NCBI GenBank assembly: GCA_028874995.1
Contig: JAPPGM010000004.1
Coordinates: 3,925 to 67,924, forward strand
Source: Gemmatimonadota bacterium
GTDB taxonomy: Bacteria > Gemmatimonadota > Gemmatimonadetes > Longimicrobiales > Gaopeijiaceae
Length of the DNA: 64,000 nt
Reading direction: 5' to 3'
The translations under genes and the position numbers were made by a program. The notes below the pieces were generated by a model. That model saw nothing but the letters and a program-made list of their open reading frames with translations. It had not been told where the DNA came from and ran no database searches. Of the stretch, positions 61,645 through 64,000 are shown piece by piece (the stretch's first letter is position 1; each line of letters starts with the position of its first letter).

Positions 61645-61651
61645 CCGCTCG

Positions 61652-62584
61652 CTACTCCTCACCGTCCGCGTCATGAGCCTCCGAAGCATCCGGATCGGGG
61701 GTGGCCGGGTCGGGGGGCTCTCCCTGCCGCGCGGGGTCGCCGTGGTCGTACGGGGTGGGCGCGGCGACGGTGTCCTCGGGGGCGGTTGTCCCGGACGGCT
61801 CGGCGTCGCGCGCGTAGCGCTTCCGCCAGACCAGCACCGAGAGGAAGATGCTGAACTCGTAGAGCAGGAATATCGGAGCCACCATGAATATCGTGATCGT
61901 GATCGCGTCGCCGGGTGAAATCAGGGCGGCCAGGATCGTGCTCGCCACGATCGCGTGCCGCCTCTTGGTTCTGAGAAAGCGGGGGGTGACGATCCCCAGC
62001 ACGCTCAGGACCAGAATCACCACTGGCAGTTCAAAGACCAAACCTATCGCCAACAACAGTTTGATGACTTCGCTGAAGTAATGGTTGGCCGTCCAGTCCT
62101 GAGTCATGTAGTCGCTGCCGAAAGTGACCATGAAGTCGAGGTAGAACGGCAGGACGATGAAGTACGCCATCGCCACTCCCGCAATGAAGAGGACGAGCCC
62201 CAGGTAGAGGGAGGGCACGATCGCGCGCTTCTCGCGTTTCTCCAACGCGGGCGAAAGGAAGCGCCACGCCTGGTACACCAGGGTCGGAGAGGCCAGCACG
62301 ATGCTGATCACGATGGCGACCTTCAGGGCGAAGAAGAAATTCTCGTTGGGCGCCAGCGCCTGGGGGAGCCAGTCTTCTCCCAGGACTCCCCGGCCGGGAG
62401 CGAGCAGGATCGCCATCGCGTCGAAGTAGATGACGAGGAAGAACCCCGCCGCGAAACCGAGGACCAGCGCCAGCAGACTCCACAGGATCCGCCAGCGCAA
62501 CTCCTCCAGATGGTCCAGGAAGGGCATTTCCGCCTTTGGGTTGTCCTTCACCCGGGCCAGCAGACCTTCGCGCAGCCTCTTCAT
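61652..62584 (-). CDS. tatC: Twin-arginine translocase subunit TatC
   Basis: Signal-peptide receptor of the Tat system. 310 residues with six membrane helices. The family signature MPFLDHLEELRWRILWSLLA is near residue 20, with the Glu that contacts the twin-arginine motif. SPTLVYQAWRFLSPALEKRE, FELPVVILVLSVLGIVTPRF and AIVASTILAALISPGDAITI also fit. A charged C-terminal tail of about 50 residues, rich in Asp, Pro and Glu, follows the last helix and is longer than usual. Overlaps nrdR by 4 bases. tatA lies 7 kb away. Confidence 0.96.
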   Translation of the reverse strand: MKRLREGLLARVKDNPKAEMPFLDHLEELRWRILWSLLALVLGFAAGFFLVIYFDAMAILLAPGRGVLGEDWLPQALAPNENFFFALKVAIVISIVLASPTLVYQAWRFLSPALEKREKRAIVPSLYLGLVLFIAGVAMAYFIVLPFYLDFMVTFGSDYMTQDWTANHYFSEVIKLLLAIGLVFELPVVILVLSVLGIVTPRFLRTKRRHAIVASTILAALISPGDAITITIFMVAPIFLLYEFSIFLSVLVWRKRYARDAEPSGTTAPEDTVAAPTPYDHGDPARQGEPPDPATPDPDASEAHDADGEE

Positions 62585-63111
62585 CGTTCCTCACCGCCCG
62601 CGCCGTCGCCCAGCGGAAGAGGCAGTTCGCCCTGGAATCGCCGTCGTCCTTCGCGCTGCTCCCTGATGATCAGCTCGTCGACAGCCTCCTGAAACTCGTC
62701 GATGTCCTGAAAGTTCCGGTACACCGACGCATAGCGAATGTACGCCACGCGGTCGAGCGGTTTCAGCCCCTCCATGACCTCCTCGCCGATCTTGGCCGAC
62801 GACACCTCGGCGCGGGCCGATCCCGACACCGTATCCTCGACCCCGTCCACCAGCGCCTCGATGTCGCCAGGCGAGACCGGACGCTTGGCGCACGCGGTCG
62901 CGACGCTCGCCGCCAGCTTGTCGCGCTGGAAGTCCTCGGCGCTGCCGTCGCGCTTCACAACCTGCAGCGGCCGCTTCTCGACGTGCTCGTACGTGGTGAA
63001 GCGCCGCTTGCAGTCCAGACACTCGCGACGCCGGCGAATCGCGCGCCCGCCCCGCGCGGTGCGCGAATCCACGACCTTGACCGAGTTGGAGCTACAGACG
63101 GGGCAGAGCAT
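62581..63111 (-). CDS. nrdR: Transcriptional repressor NrdR
   Basis: ATP/dATP-sensing repressor of ribonucleotide reductase genes. 176 residues: the zinc ribbon MLCPVCSSNSVKVVDSR and RRRRECLDCKRRFTTYEHVE (two CxxC pairs), then the ATP-cone VVKRDGSAEDFQRDKLAASV, ending DRVAYIRYASVYRNFQDIDE. The C-terminal tail is extended by about 20 residues. No ribonucleotide reductase gene or clear NrdR box is in the window. It lies 33 bases after the CpoB-like gene and overlaps tatC. Confidence 0.95.
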   Translation of the reverse strand: MLCPVCSSNSVKVVDSRTARGGRAIRRRRECLDCKRRFTTYEHVEKRPLQVVKRDGSAEDFQRDKLAASVATACAKRPVSPGDIEALVDGVEDTVSGSARAEVSSAKIGEEVMEGLKPLDRVAYIRYASVYRNFQDIDEFQEAVDELIIREQREGRRRFQGELPLPLGDGAGGEER

Positions 63112-63144
63112 GGCCGGCGGCTCCTCGGGACATGAAGAGCGCTG

Positions 63145-63990
63145 TCAGGGGATCTCGTCGAGCTTTTCCCGCGCCTGCTCGGCGAAACGGTCGTCCGGAT
63201 AGGTGTTGATCACACGTTCCAGGTATTCGCGGGCCCTGTCGTAGTATTCGAGCTCGACGCACAGCACCCCGGCCCGGTAGAGGGCCCTGGGGATCAGGTC
63301 CGAGGTCGGAAACATCCGGGGTATCTCGAGGTAGTCGGCGATCGCCTCATCCAGCTTGTCGTCAAGGGTCAGCAACTCACCCCTGTGAAGGTAGGCGGCG
63401 GGCACCAGCGGGCTGTTGGGATACTGGTCGATGAACGTGCTGAAGCCCCGCAGGGCGGACGTCGACAGGTCCCGTTCCTTGTTGGCGACCGCGATGTCGA
63501 ACAGTGCCTGCTCGTCCTCGCTGATGCCGCGCGGCTCCGCGGAATCCGCGACCCCGGTCTCACCACCTTCGACCGTCGAATCCCTCTCCTCCGCCTGCGC
63601 GATCCGCCGCTCCACCTCCCGCCACTGGGCATCCAGATCGTCGCTCAGCCGCTCCAGCGTGCGCAGGTTCTGGGTCGCGAGTTCGCGGACACCCTCCAGT
63701 TCCTTCTCGATCTCAAGCTGTCTCCCGCTGGCGCTTCCCCGGAGGTTGAACATCCGTTCCGAAAGGGCGAGCACCGAGTCCATCGCCGCGTGGTGCTGCT
63801 CGTCAACCGAACGCCGCATCGCGGCTATGGCCGAGTCCTGCCGGGCCGAAAGCGCCAGCACCTCGCTCCGGAGGTCCTCGACGTCGCCTCTTGTCGCGCA
63901 CGCCCCGAGTGGAATCAGAAGGACCAGCAGCCCGGGGAACTTGCCGACCCGGCACCTCACCGCTCTCCGTGCTCGGGCGGGTTTAGCCAC
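63145..63990 (-). CDS. CpoB/YbgF-like TPR lipoprotein
   Basis: 281 visible residues. The N-terminal signal ends in a good lipobox (LLVLLIPLGAC), so the mature protein is probably an envelope lipoprotein. Residues about 35-130 are coiled coil (VEDLRSEVLALSARQDSAIA), and the C-terminal 115 residues are TPR repeats (LFDIAVANKERDLSTSALRG, AREYLERVINTYPDDRFAEQ), the CpoB/YbgF arrangement. The start is a GTG at 63990, or another GTG ten codons later. The frame stays open to the window edge. In another frame a TAA at 63983-63985 could be the end of an upstream gene such as pal, so coupling is possible. BamD is an alternative. Confidence 0.82.
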   Translation of the reverse strand: MAKPARARRAVRCRVGKFPGLLVLLIPLGACATRGDVEDLRSEVLALSARQDSAIAAMRRSVDEQHHAAMDSVLALSERMFNLRGSASGRQLEIEKELEGVRELATQNLRTLERLSDDLDAQWREVERRIAQAEERDSTVEGGETGVADSAEPRGISEDEQALFDIAVANKERDLSTSALRGFSTFIDQYPNSPLVPAAYLHRGELLTLDDKLDEAIADYLEIPRMFPTSDLIPRALYRAGVLCVELEYYDRAREYLERVINTYPDDRFAEQAREKLDEIP

Positions 63991-64000
63991 GAACTGCCAG

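Noticed and set aside
1-64000. rRNA, tRNA, CRISPR arrays, insertion sequences, prophage or plasmid genes
   Set aside because: No direct-repeat array, transposase, integrase, phage structural gene or conserved RNA sequence was seen on reading through. This is by eye and not a database search.

Overview
The window is a 64 kb piece of a GC-rich bacterial chromosome made up almost entirely of housekeeping genes. The organism has a Gram-negative type envelope, shown by lptD, lolA, lnt, a CpoB-like lipoprotein and tatA/tatC. It also has regulators more familiar from Gram-positives (hrcA, rex, a STAS/anti-sigma/SpoIIE switch, ylbF). This mixture, the GC content and small families such as DUF4321 and Minf_1886 suggest Gemmatimonadota. 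That is an inference from gene content, not a phylogenetic test. I see no rRNA, tRNA, CRISPR array, insertion sequence, prophage or plasmid gene.

Nearly every gene lies on the minus strand, so transcription runs from high to low coordinates. Only three lie on the plus strand: a slipin fragment at the left edge, a small unknown gene near 27 kb and a PpiD-like chaperone near 53 kb. Many genes overlap by ATGA, GTGA or TGATG junctions. I used these junctions to reset starts that the ORF track had drawn too long.

From right to left: 63.9-58.6 kb is an envelope and regulatory cluster (cpoB-like, nrdR, tatC, lptD). 58.3-54.4 kb holds a fibronectin-type lipoprotein, ftcD, a polyprenyl diphosphate synthase, a DUF4321 membrane protein and tatA. 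54.3-46.2 kb holds ppiD (plus strand), aroQ, efp, accB, accC, comB and ftsK. 46.1-36.0 kb runs lolA, rimO, a Gfo/Idh oxidoreductase, lnt, prfA, prmC, ylbF, a CDP-alcohol phosphatidyltransferase, inositol-3-phosphate synthase and tmk. 36.0-27.3 kb holds a C-terminal processing protease, an asparaginase, obg, dprA, hemW, hrcA and dnaJ. 26.6-17.4 kb is an information-processing block (yqeY, mutS2, dnaG, a zinc-ribbon coiled-coil protein, recJ, rsmD, coaD, pta). 17.4-12.6 kb carries a STAS protein, a fused anti-sigma kinase/SpoIIE phosphatase, rsmA, an Ig-like lipoprotein, rex and an exonuclease. 12.4-0.6 kb carries thiolase, bioY, a CPBP protease, 3-hydroxyacyl-CoA dehydrogenase, acyl-CoA dehydrogenase, glyA, two small genes, nnr, thiL, plsC, eno and ftsB.

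Several threads link genes across the window. The lipid and acyl-CoA thread is accB/accC with bioY for biotin uptake, plsC, acyl-CoA dehydrogenase, 3-hydroxyacyl-CoA dehydrogenase, thiolase, pta, and the inositol phosphate synthase/phosphatidyltransferase pair. The envelope thread is lptD, lolA, lnt, Tat, ppiD and ctpA. The redox thread is the NADH sensor Rex together with two perfect Rex-type operators: one covers the rex start codon and the other sits in the last codons of accC, directly before comB.

The points most worth checking are the second Rex box, an AT-rich cluster of palindromes over the lolA start, a DnaG primase lacking all four zinc ligands, the inositol phospholipid gene pair, the fused kinase/phosphatase next to its STAS partner, and a REP-like palindrome beside rex.
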